Positions 7,037 to 15,566 of a DNA stretch of 64,000 nucleotides are shown here, one piece after another (position 1 is the stretch's first letter; the number at the start of each line of letters is the position of its first letter). The stretch comes from Calothrix sp. PCC 7103 (GTDB taxonomy: Bacteria; Cyanobacteriota; Cyanobacteriia; Cyanobacteriales; Nostocaceae), in the NCBI RefSeq assembly GCF_000331305.1, contig NZ_KB217478.1, positions 7,156,317-7,220,316 of the forward strand, given 5' to 3'. The notes beneath the pieces are model-generated. The model had not been told where the DNA came from. It made no database searches and saw nothing but the letters and a program-made list of their open reading frames with translations. Position numbers and translations under genes: made by a program.

Positions 7037-10000
7037 TTATTGTACTATTTCTTGTACCCTTAATCTGACTGCAAATCCTTGTGGATATCTAATGACTCCT
7101 TCTACAAGTGGGTAAACTTGTAAGAAACCTAATTCTATTGGTTCTGTAACTAATTGTAAGATAGCTAGTTTCAATTCTTCTAGTGCTTCTGGGGGCCCAA
7201 TTAATAGTACTGACATACCGCAATTAAATGCTGTTTCTATTTGTTGGCGCCAGTCTGTTTCATCAAGCATAATTATACATTCTGAGGCTTGTAGTACGTT
7301 GAGTAAAATTTCTCTATCAGGTTCCGGGAGTGCTATAAACGGGTTATATGAGGATAAAGCACGCGAACTAATGGTGTTTCCTCTTGCCCATAATAGCCCG
7401 TAAATGACTTGAAAGCGCCAATAAGGTAATGGTTGAACTAAACCAAGATGCTGTAATGCTTGGTCTAAGTTGTTATTATTACTAGCTATATAAGCAAATA
7501 CTCGTGCATCAATTTCAATACCTAAGCGTGCTTCTTCTTGATGCCATAAATGAATCAAGTCTAGTAATAGTTTATCGGTTTGGGGTGTACTTCCGGGACG
7601 TAAAATTCTGGCATTAATTGCTGTGATAACGGGATGTGTAACTAATATTCCTTGCTCAGATAAAGTTTGACGTAGATTATCACTTGCTTGTTTTAATTCA
7701 CTATACCCCGAAGCTGTGCGCGCGTCTGCGATTGCATAATTAATTTCATCGTTAGTTTCGATTAATTCAAGTAACCGTGTAAGTTCTAAGTCTACTATTT
7801 CAAAGTCTGAAGGTTCTAATGCACTTGTTGCCAAGCGGAAAAAGTTTGCTGGGTCTATTGCATACCTTGCTAATATTTCTTCGATGACTCCACCACCACC
7901 TATGGTAGATTCGGTAATCCAAATTTCGTGTATTTGTTCTGTATTATCAAGTTTATCAATAATAGGGGCGTCTGCATCTATATCTAAAATTAAATCGTCG
8001 ATGTCAAATTGAGGACATAATTGTCTACATGCATCGAGTAATGCTCCTCCTAATGTTGACTTGAAACGTAGTACTAGCCATTGTTGCCACTGTTCATCAG
8101 ACTTTAACCATAAAATTGGCGCCAGATTATTTAATCTACTTTGAATTTCAATATTATTGCAAAGCACTAACAGTTTATCATGTACTTTCTGGCGCCCTTC
8201 TACTCTATCTTCGTCTGTTTGCCCATCTTCAAGCAAAGTTTCCTCAATATTTAATGTTTGGAAGATATTTTCTAAAACGTTTGCCATTTGTAGACCGATC
8301 TCTTCTGTCTGTAAAATTTCCCATGCTTGCTGTAAAGAAATTTGGTCAGTAAGCGCACGTGCGGTTAGCATTGATATATATATTTGATAAAGCCACTCGC
8401 GCTGAAAGTAGTTTGTGAAATAAAATAGTTCCACGTCGTCCAAAACACAATATCGAAAATATGCTGTGCGAGATGACCCGGAAGTGTGGGTAAGGGGTGA
8501 AGGAATGCGAAAACGAAATACTAAACCGTCTACAGATTGAGCAAACCCCACTGCTGCGGGACTATTATCATTACCAACAAAGTTAATAGTAGTAACAAAT
8601 TCTTCACCTTTTTGGTAATATATAGTGGCATGAGATGCTATTGCAAATCGTCGCACCTCAATTGGAGATTGTTGAGTGTGGGTAAAACAAGCAATTTCTG
8701 TAATCAGTTTGCTCCAAGGCGAACCTTTGGGTATTTCAAGAACAGTTCCAGAAGGTGGTATTATTTGGCTATGCCATTCTAATATCGCATTTGAAGTTAT
8801 AGAAATATTTCCTGGAATTTGAGTTGGATTAATTGCCCAAGGACGGTAAGTTGGTATATCTACAATTTTCCCATGTTGCCACATCTGAAAATTTCCAACT
8901 GCTTCAAGTTCCCTACAGTATTGTGTTATTGGTAATATTTGTTCTCTGTCTTCAAAATTGAGTGGAGCAATCCAGTGACTAGCACGGATGTGTTGTACTC
9001 CAAAACGTCGTGATGCTCTCCCTGGTGCAAAGGTTTTCAGTGCTTGAACCATAGGCATTATATTAGTATCTGGGTTACTGTTTTTAGTTTGGGGAGGTGT
9101 TGTAATTATTACTTCTGGTAATAGTAAGTCGCTAAATAAATTAGAAGTGACAAAATCTGGTAGGGGTGCAAAGGGAATTCGATAATCTTCTTCTGTATCA
9201 TTGGGGTTAACAGGAAAGCATTTCCAACCAGATTCTAAACGACGCAGCAAAGTAGGAAGTGCTGCCATCATTAATGACCTTGGTGGTTCCCAAAGTATTG
9301 TTTCGACTTCTTCTTGAGTTAAATTTAGTGTTGCTTGTAGATATAATTCAAATTCGCGTTGCGCTGCTTCATTTTCAAGGACATTCTTTATTAAGTCGAT
9401 TTCTAAGTGTTGACGCTTGTTATCGTATAATGCTGGTGATGCAAAGTCATTCCAAACACTGCCTTTATTTGTATTAACTAGCTTAATAGCAACCCAATCC
9501 ATAAAAGCATAAACAGCTTGAATTCTAATTACATAGCGGTTGGCAATTGGTAGAAAGCGTTTTTCTAAAATTGGACTAAATAGCATATCGTAATTTTGAT
9601 AAGCTATACGGTCGCGTCCATAATCAGAAAGTACTACTACAGTCCAAGGTCGCATCGTTCTTTTTCGTCCTGCACGTCCTTTTCGCTGAAGAAAAGAAGC
9701 CATATCGCGCGGAGCTTTATGCTGAATTACACCTCCTACATCTGGGTCATTAAATCCGACTTCTAACGATGCGGTAGCAACGATTATATCTGCATCTAAA
9801 GCTACTCCTGTGTCTTGGGAACTTGTGCGTCCAATGCTTAAAGGAAGTTCTAAAGCATGACCGATTTCTTCGCACATAAACCAAGATTGACCATAAACTA
9901 AACGTTCTCTATTCTCAGCATTACCACGTGCGCGTAAAGCTGCTAAAGGTAATCTTCCTCTAATTGGGCGCCCCCAACTATTTTGTGCTTCAGTATCTAA

Positions 10001-10324
10001 TAAGTTATGAAACAAACGATTTGTAACATCTAAGTCATCAGTAAAAGCAAAAACACGTGAACCATAAAAGTCTTTGCTCAGAGGTTCAACATTAGGGTCT
10101 AATACACGTCTTAATAATACTGCCGTTAATATACTACTTGATAATAAAGTAGTACCTGATACAGGGTCGCCTCTGAGAACAAGTTGATATTCCATCCCTT
10201 CAGCAATTAAGTCATCACCAGGATATATTTCTTCAACCCGACCTAAATTTAAACCAGTAAGTTGGCTAAAAAATTCTGCTGCGCTTTCTAATGTTGCCGA
10301 AAGTCCAGTATATTGAACTTTTAC
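7037..10324 (-). pseudogene. dpdJ: DpdJ helicase lacking its N-terminal ATPase motifs
   Basis: The frame is open from 10324 and its first residues are VKVQYTGLSATLESAAEFF, which is helicase motif III (SAT). Motifs V and VI follow (VATASLEVGFND, then QRKGRAGRKR), then a long C-terminal region of about 850 residues. Walker A and the DEAD/DEAH box should lie upstream of SAT but are absent: a stop codon (10325-10327) precedes and a different small gene ends at 10339. No ATG, GTG or TTG occurs between 10322 and the ATG at 10195. The coding sequence is thus cut at its 5' end, by deletion or misassembly. If translated from 10195 it gives 1052 aa, which cannot hydrolyse ATP by itself. The DpdJ name comes from motifs and position. 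Confidence 0.65.
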
Positions 10325-10338
10325 TTAATTTAATAATT

Positions 10339-10509
10339 TTAACTAATTTGGGAGTGTTTTGTTCGTTGAGGTTGGGCTGCAATTTGGGCATCGAGGTGTG
10401 CAATTAGTTTATCCATCATCTCGTTTGCCTGAGCTATCTCGGCGCGAGTTGTCCTAAGATTTTCAAGATGTTTTGCTCTTACTTCTGCTGGTGCAATTGC
10501 TTTATCCAT
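10339..10509 (-). CDS. Tiny hypothetical protein, translationally coupled (56 aa)
   Basis: The ATG at 10507-10509 overlaps the TAA of the upstream 113-aa gene in a TAATG arrangement, a strong sign of coupled translation. The product is helical and mixed-charge (MDKAIAPAEVRAKHLENLR at the start; HLDAQIAAQPQR near the end). No family is recognised. It ends 15 bases before the truncated dpdJ frame, so the lost dpdJ start may have lain just downstream of it. It could also be the intact head of a longer protein cut by the same event. Confidence 0.5.
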   Translation of the reverse strand: MDKAIAPAEVRAKHLENLRTTRAEIAQANEMMDKLIAHLDAQIAAQPQRTKHSQIS

Positions 10510-10850
10510 TATAACCCCCAGTTATTTACTACTTCCTCTATACTACGCGACCATGCTGGAATTCTGGTTTCTATATAGTCCATAGTCTCTTCTAACATCG
10601 TAGCAGTTGCATTATCAGCCTGCAGTTTTGCTGTAGCGGTTCTTATTGTGATGGTAGTTAACCTTTGATCGCTATTTGTTACATCTAAGGCAAGATTTGT
10701 AAGTTCGTCTAAATCTTCTATAGTATCTTGCCTTTCATTGTATGCTCTAAATAGTCTATATTCTGTAGACTTGGCGATATTGACGAGGTTTATTAATTCT
10801 CGACAATTTAACCAAATTCTATTATTAATTTCCTCTGGTATCGTAGCCAT
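10509..10850 (-). CDS. Small helical hypothetical protein in the Dpd operon (113 aa)
   Basis: Not recognised. It is all-helical by composition, with several ITIRTATAKLQADNA and DYIETRIPAWSRSIEEVVNNW segments. The spacing from the upstream 234-aa gene is two bases, and it is coupled to the next gene by TAATG. It has no membrane segment. By position between DpdH and DpdJ it could be part of, or a partner to, DpdI. Confidence 0.6.
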   Translation of the reverse strand: MATIPEEINNRIWLNCRELINLVNIAKSTEYRLFRAYNERQDTIEDLDELTNLALDVTNSDQRLTTITIRTATAKLQADNATATMLEETMDYIETRIPAWSRSIEEVVNNWGL

Positions 10851-10852
10851 AT

Positions 10853-11557
10853 TTAAATTAAGCGGATTTTTAATGAATCTGAGATATTATGTTTATTAAT
10901 CCAATCTTGGACTTCTGGAGTTAAAAGACTTAAAGAGGCGCCTTGATTTGCAGCATCTTTAAGTAGTCGTAATACAGTATCTGGTACTTCATCTGAATTT
11001 AAACTATTCCAGCATAACTTTAATTGTTCTATCTTACGTTCATATTTTTCAAATTCGACATTATTTTTAGGAAAATTAATATCTTTTATTTCCTTATCGA
11101 AAATACGTATTTCTTGAACCGTATATTTAAAAGCTTCTACTTTAGATAACACATTTAGCATTTCATTATTTGTACTGGGCATTCTTTGCTTGAGATAAAT
11201 ATTCCATGCTTGACTTAATTGCTGTTCTATTGTATTTTTTAGACCTCTTATACTTGAGATAAAACTGTTTGCTTTAAAATTATTATTTTCAATAATCCAC
11301 TCAGGATTTTGCCGAAATTTTTCTTCAGCTTCAGCAATAATAGCTACTAGAGAGTCAACTTTGGGAACCACATCAAAATTTGCTAGCTCTCGTTGCCGAA
11401 ACGCACGCACAGCTTCAACAATTGGTTCAATCATCGTCAAAGCGTCAGTTATCTGCTTTTGCCTCGATTGGAATGCTTGAAGATTATCAGCAATTCTTTG
11501 CTGAGTTTCTTTCTGCTGGCATAAATCAATCAATTCTTGAGATTTACTAATGAGCAT
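10853..11557 (-). CDS. Coiled-coil protein following DpdH (possible DpdI)
   Basis: A soluble, helix-rich protein of 234 aa with heptad-like stretches at about residues 5-110 (LIDLCQQKETQQRIADNLQ and onward) and 150-190. No catalytic motif is visible. It starts five bases after the dpdH stop, inside a run of tightly packed minus-strand genes. In described Dpd clusters DpdI is among the restriction proteins and has no clear function; the position fits, but I cannot confirm the identity by sequence, so no symbol is given. Confidence 0.6.
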   Translation of the reverse strand: MLISKSQELIDLCQQKETQQRIADNLQAFQSRQKQITDALTMIEPIVEAVRAFRQRELANFDVVPKVDSLVAIIAEAEEKFRQNPEWIIENNNFKANSFISSIRGLKNTIEQQLSQAWNIYLKQRMPSTNNEMLNVLSKVEAFKYTVQEIRIFDKEIKDINFPKNNVEFEKYERKIEQLKLCWNSLNSDEVPDTVLRLLKDAANQGASLSLLTPEVQDWINKHNISDSLKIRLI

Positions 11558-11562
11558 TACAT

Positions 11563-14500
11563 TTATCCTTTAATTTCATTCAATAAATTTTGAAGTTTAG
11601 CCAAATCATCTTTTATTCCTTGATGACAAGAATTTACTGAACCTTGTCCTAATTTTCCTAAATCACCAATTTTATTTTTTGCTTCTAAAGTCGAAGCTTC
11701 AAGAAATCTATCTGTCTGATTCAAAAAATCTTTAGAATCACTAATTACCTTTTGAAAATCTTCACTCAGATAGACGAGAATTTTACCTCTCGCATTTTCC
11801 GCTTCTTTCTCTGCTTGGATACGTCTCATATTTTCTTGATACTTAGTAATTGCAGTACGACGGAATTGATCAATAATTTTATTGATGTCATCAATGCTTT
11901 TGACACCACGTAATACTCCTGCTATTTGTGCATTTTGTAAAGCACAATTTACTGTATCAATCACTTCTTTCTTATTGAAATTTTCACCTAACTCTGATAC
12001 TAACAGTTGGTAAATTTCAAATTGACGTTGGTATTCTTCTTCAATGCTTTTTTCAAGCAGTTCATCTACATCTTTACGAGCATTATAAATTTCTGAAAAT
12101 TTATCACTAACATCTTCTGGAATCTCACACTTAGGTTGCCAGGATTTTCTGATGTTTTCTAAATGATCAATAATTTGGATGGAATCAATAATTTGAAAGT
12201 CTCTTGAGCTACCTTTAGTACAAGCAATTCGAGTTTGAACAATTTCTAGTAATTCATCACGGTGTTTTTTCAAAGATTTAAACAGCTTTTCCCAACTCTG
12301 ACTACGACCTGTATCGTTTCTATCTAAATCTAGAAATAACGCATTAATGAAGTTTTCCAGAGAATTAGTAGGGTGTCCTCCCATTGTTGCAGCAATTGCT
12401 AAAAGTTCTACTGCTGCTGGAACTGGGTTCCAAATTTCTCCAGATTCTCTAGGATAAAGACGAATTGCTTTCAATACATATTGGCTCCATTTTTCTAGAA
12501 GTTTGCTATAGGTAAGGAAATAACGGTCTCCGTTGGGAAACTTCCAATTTTTGTGGTGACTATATAGTAAAATTCCTTGGAATGCTACGGCAGTTTCAAG
12601 AAACTCGCTCTTATCATCAGGGTTAAGAGGTAATAGTAACTTTACACCAAAAACTTTTTCTCTTGAAAACCTCGGACTAGAAAATTGAATATTTTTCTGT
12701 TTAAAATACTTACTTGTGTTACTAGCAAAAAAATTTTCTAGTAAAAGTTCATTATCCAACTGGATTTTTTCAACTATTGCAGGAAAAAGAAAGGTGCGTA
12801 TATTTTGTGATATGTCTTGAGGTAATATTGATTCGTTGTTCCAGTTATCCAGAATTTTTAGCTTTTTTTGTAGTGTTTCTGGAATTTCTGGTTCTTTATC
12901 AACTGATTTTGGTTCAGTTATATAACTTCCTCCAGCTTCAATTGCGCGTGGTGTGGGAAGATTATTTTGAGGGTTTGGAATGGTACGTTTATTTTCGGTT
13001 TGCTGAATTTTGGCGCCGAGAGTTGGTAGACTAAAAGCAGTATGAACAGAAGCAGGTAGGTCGCAAAGCTCATCACTGTCAGTCCATAAGTCTATAAGTA
13101 TCGCACGTCGCTCAGTATTATAAGGGTCTTTTGTTCTAATATCTGTTTGGAGCATAGTATTCAAACGCACCTTACCAAAATGCTCTCGTAAAGTCACAGA
13201 TGGGAAATTACCTTTCTTAATATCATTGAACCCATTTTCTAAAGTATACTTTAGTACATCTTTAATGAGAATGCGGGGGTTAAAGTTACCTGTATTGACA
13301 CGATTCCACATTTGTTCTAAAGCTTTGGGTGTGAACGGATATAATCCCATGTCGTTAACATTCCCAAAACCTGCATGACAAGCTTCACGATGTTCGCAAT
13401 CGTTACACGCACTGACGATAGATTCTTGTTGAGAATCCTCTTCTTGGTTGTTTTTGGCCCAGTCGGAGATAACCTGATTTTCTAAACGAACCGTATTTAG
13501 GTATCTAGACACAAACTCTTGAATATCATCTTGGGTAATTAAAGATTGATTATCAACTGTACCAATATCGAGGTTGACACTAAATGTAATACGCTGTTGA
13601 ACGGTATCGATTAAACTTTGAAAATAACCTGTAGTACAAGCTAAAGCAGTACGAATTGCACACAAAGGTTTACTTCCTGGTTGTTGTGGTCGAGCTAATA
13701 CTGCTTCTAACACCTCTCGGTCAATACCTTGTAATTTCGCAAAATCTTCAATTAGTAAAACTAACTCAACACCCTGCTCTGCTAAAGTTTCACGCACTTC
13801 ACGCATTAATCGCTGCAAGTCTTCCCGACCTAAGCTAAGTACTTGTTTGATAGCTTCGTTAAGATGTTCGTTCAACCACTCGACTGTAGTTTTTTGAAAA
13901 CTTTCATTACTAATCAGAAAAGTATAAAACTCTTGGGTTTTTGCCGCTGACTTTTGCCAGTTAAGGATATCAATGGGTAAGTCTTCTATCGAAAATCCTT
14001 GTCTTTCTTCGATAATTTCGACTTTATCTTTATATCCTAATGTATGAGTAATGAGACGATGAATAATACCATCATCTTTTAACCAATATTCACGGAAAAA
14101 AGGGTCGTGTAGAAAAGAGTCGAGTTTTTCAACAAGATAATTTTGCTCGTCAGTAAGTTGAGTTATATCTCGGTTTCCATTATGACTCGATGCTGCTGCA
14201 AGTTCGTTAAGAAGTCTCACCCTTGCTTGAGTTTCCGTTAACGTATAAGTTGCTCGGTTCACACGTTCACGGTATTCATCAAACCTTTCTCCTTCCACTT
14301 CATTAAGAATGAGAGTAATAATATCTTTTAAATTTGTACCAATTTTTGGAATTAGTAGCACTTTGCGTTTCTCGGTTGATTCGATATTCGCATCTAACCA
14401 ACGAATTAAGTGCGACTTTCCAGTACCAGAACCACCTAAAACTGGTACAAAGGCAAAATCTTTTTCGGCAAGAAAATCTCTAAGAAACTGCTGCTCATTG

Positions 14501-14658
14501 TACTCAACCTGTGATGATGCATTAATGAGTTGTTGACGGTACATCGCAATGGGGTGGTGAGTCGCTAAAAACAAATGTTTTTCGGGTTGGGTTGCTTCTA
14601 CGTTCATAACCCGATGTACCATATCCAAATTCCAACAAACAAACTTTTCAAAACTCAT
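11563..14658 (-). CDS. dpdH: DpdH, large P-loop ATPase of the Dpd restriction set
   Basis: A 1031-aa protein with a Walker A motif GGSGTGKS at residues 75-82 and a Walker B-like strand VELVLLIEDFAKL near residues 305-320, as in AAA+/STAND-like ATPases. A cysteine cluster (C-x2-C-x5-C in ACNDCEHREAC, about residue 420) may bind zinc. The long C-terminal half is helical with coiled-coil character. In Dpd systems DpdH is needed for restriction of DNA lacking the 7-deazaguanine modification. Start and stop are fixed by an ATGA overlap with dpdG upstream (four bases) and a five-base gap to the next gene. The frame is intact. Confidence 0.72.
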   Translation of the reverse strand: MSFEKFVCWNLDMVHRVMNVEATQPEKHLFLATHHPIAMYRQQLINASSQVEYNEQQFLRDFLAEKDFAFVPVLGGSGTGKSHLIRWLDANIESTEKRKVLLIPKIGTNLKDIITLILNEVEGERFDEYRERVNRATYTLTETQARVRLLNELAAASSHNGNRDITQLTDEQNYLVEKLDSFLHDPFFREYWLKDDGIIHRLITHTLGYKDKVEIIEERQGFSIEDLPIDILNWQKSAAKTQEFYTFLISNESFQKTTVEWLNEHLNEAIKQVLSLGREDLQRLMREVRETLAEQGVELVLLIEDFAKLQGIDREVLEAVLARPQQPGSKPLCAIRTALACTTGYFQSLIDTVQQRITFSVNLDIGTVDNQSLITQDDIQEFVSRYLNTVRLENQVISDWAKNNQEEDSQQESIVSACNDCEHREACHAGFGNVNDMGLYPFTPKALEQMWNRVNTGNFNPRILIKDVLKYTLENGFNDIKKGNFPSVTLREHFGKVRLNTMLQTDIRTKDPYNTERRAILIDLWTDSDELCDLPASVHTAFSLPTLGAKIQQTENKRTIPNPQNNLPTPRAIEAGGSYITEPKSVDKEPEIPETLQKKLKILDNWNNESILPQDISQNIRTFLFPAIVEKIQLDNELLLENFFASNTSKYFKQKNIQFSSPRFSREKVFGVKLLLPLNPDDKSEFLETAVAFQGILLYSHHKNWKFPNGDRYFLTYSKLLEKWSQYVLKAIRLYPRESGEIWNPVPAAVELLAIAATMGGHPTNSLENFINALFLDLDRNDTGRSQSWEKLFKSLKKHRDELLEIVQTRIACTKGSSRDFQIIDSIQIIDHLENIRKSWQPKCEIPEDVSDKFSEIYNARKDVDELLEKSIEEEYQRQFEIYQLLVSELGENFNKKEVIDTVNCALQNAQIAGVLRGVKSIDDINKIIDQFRRTAITKYQENMRRIQAEKEAENARGKILVYLSEDFQKVISDSKDFLNQTDRFLEASTLEAKNKIGDLGKLGQGSVNSCHQGIKDDLAKLQNLLNEIKG

Positions 14659-15566
14659 GATTTATCACCCTGCCAAATAATATGAGAAATTCGTCCAGCA
14701 TCATCAACTTGGTTATTAGCCTTTGGTAATATCATGATGTCAGCATCTGACTCCCTCTTCATCTCGATATAACCTTCTGCACGTAAACGAAACAAAGCAA
14801 AAGCAGTACTAGTAGAAAGGTAATTGGGTTGACGTTGCCCAATATTTTTTTCGATTTCGTCTCGAAATTTACCTGTTTCAAATAAAGGACACTTTATAGC
14901 TAATTTATCAATAAATTCTTGCATGAGAAGCTTTGTACCGACTTCTTGATTAAATACATCTTTTAACTTTCGTCTTATATATAGTGTCGGGTCTGGAACG
15001 GTCACTCTTTTTGTTCCCAATTTATGACCCCAAGCTAAACCCATGTAGCACATCCAGTTATCCATAGAGTCATACAAAAGGTTGCTAGTCATTCTTAAAA
15101 AATCTCCGACTTGTTGGTTGTTAACTTGAGTTTGCACTGCTTCCCAATGTCCAGGTGCATCATATATATCCTGTGCTAAAAACCAAGCACAAGCAAGACC
15201 AAAGTCTTCTTCGTCTGCATTATCAGAGGCAAAAAGTAAAGTCGCAAGAGTATCTGGTAATAAAGCATCACCACTTTTTGGACTACGTGCAGGTTCTGGT
15301 AAATTTTGATTAATACCAATCTCGTCGTCTTCTTTTACTAAAAGACCACACTTGACACATTGACCTAACGTTTCATTAAACATTACATGTGATACTTTTT
15401 CCTCTTTTGATATTTCTTCAGATAAACGTCGCTCCAATAACTTATCAGGAGAAAGAATTTGCTCTAATATATCTCTTTTTTGCTTTTGGTTTTTTACTTC
15501 AAGCAAATACCTAAAAATACCTCTAACTCTACTTGGTATTGCTTTTGGAGTTTTTAAAAAGCTCAT
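14655..15566 (-). CDS. dpdG: DpdG, restriction-set protein of unknown activity
   Basis: About 303 aa. I take the ATG at 15564-15566 (MSFLKTPKAIPSRVRGIF), which overlaps the dpdF stop as ATGA; an in-frame ATG lies 18 bases upstream inside dpdF. A Cys pair (QCVKCG, about residue 81) may be half of a zinc site. The rest is helical, including a C-terminal winged-helix-like segment TSTAFALFRLRAEGYIEMKRESDADIMILP, which suggests DNA binding. Its place between the RecQ-like and P-loop genes with four-base overlaps on both sides indicates a strictly coupled dpdF-dpdG-dpdH unit. Confidence 0.7.
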   Translation of the reverse strand: MSFLKTPKAIPSRVRGIFRYLLEVKNQKQKRDILEQILSPDKLLERRLSEEISKEEKVSHVMFNETLGQCVKCGLLVKEDDEIGINQNLPEPARSPKSGDALLPDTLATLLFASDNADEEDFGLACAWFLAQDIYDAPGHWEAVQTQVNNQQVGDFLRMTSNLLYDSMDNWMCYMGLAWGHKLGTKRVTVPDPTLYIRRKLKDVFNQEVGTKLLMQEFIDKLAIKCPLFETGKFRDEIEKNIGQRQPNYLSTSTAFALFRLRAEGYIEMKRESDADIMILPKANNQVDDAGRISHIIWQGDKS

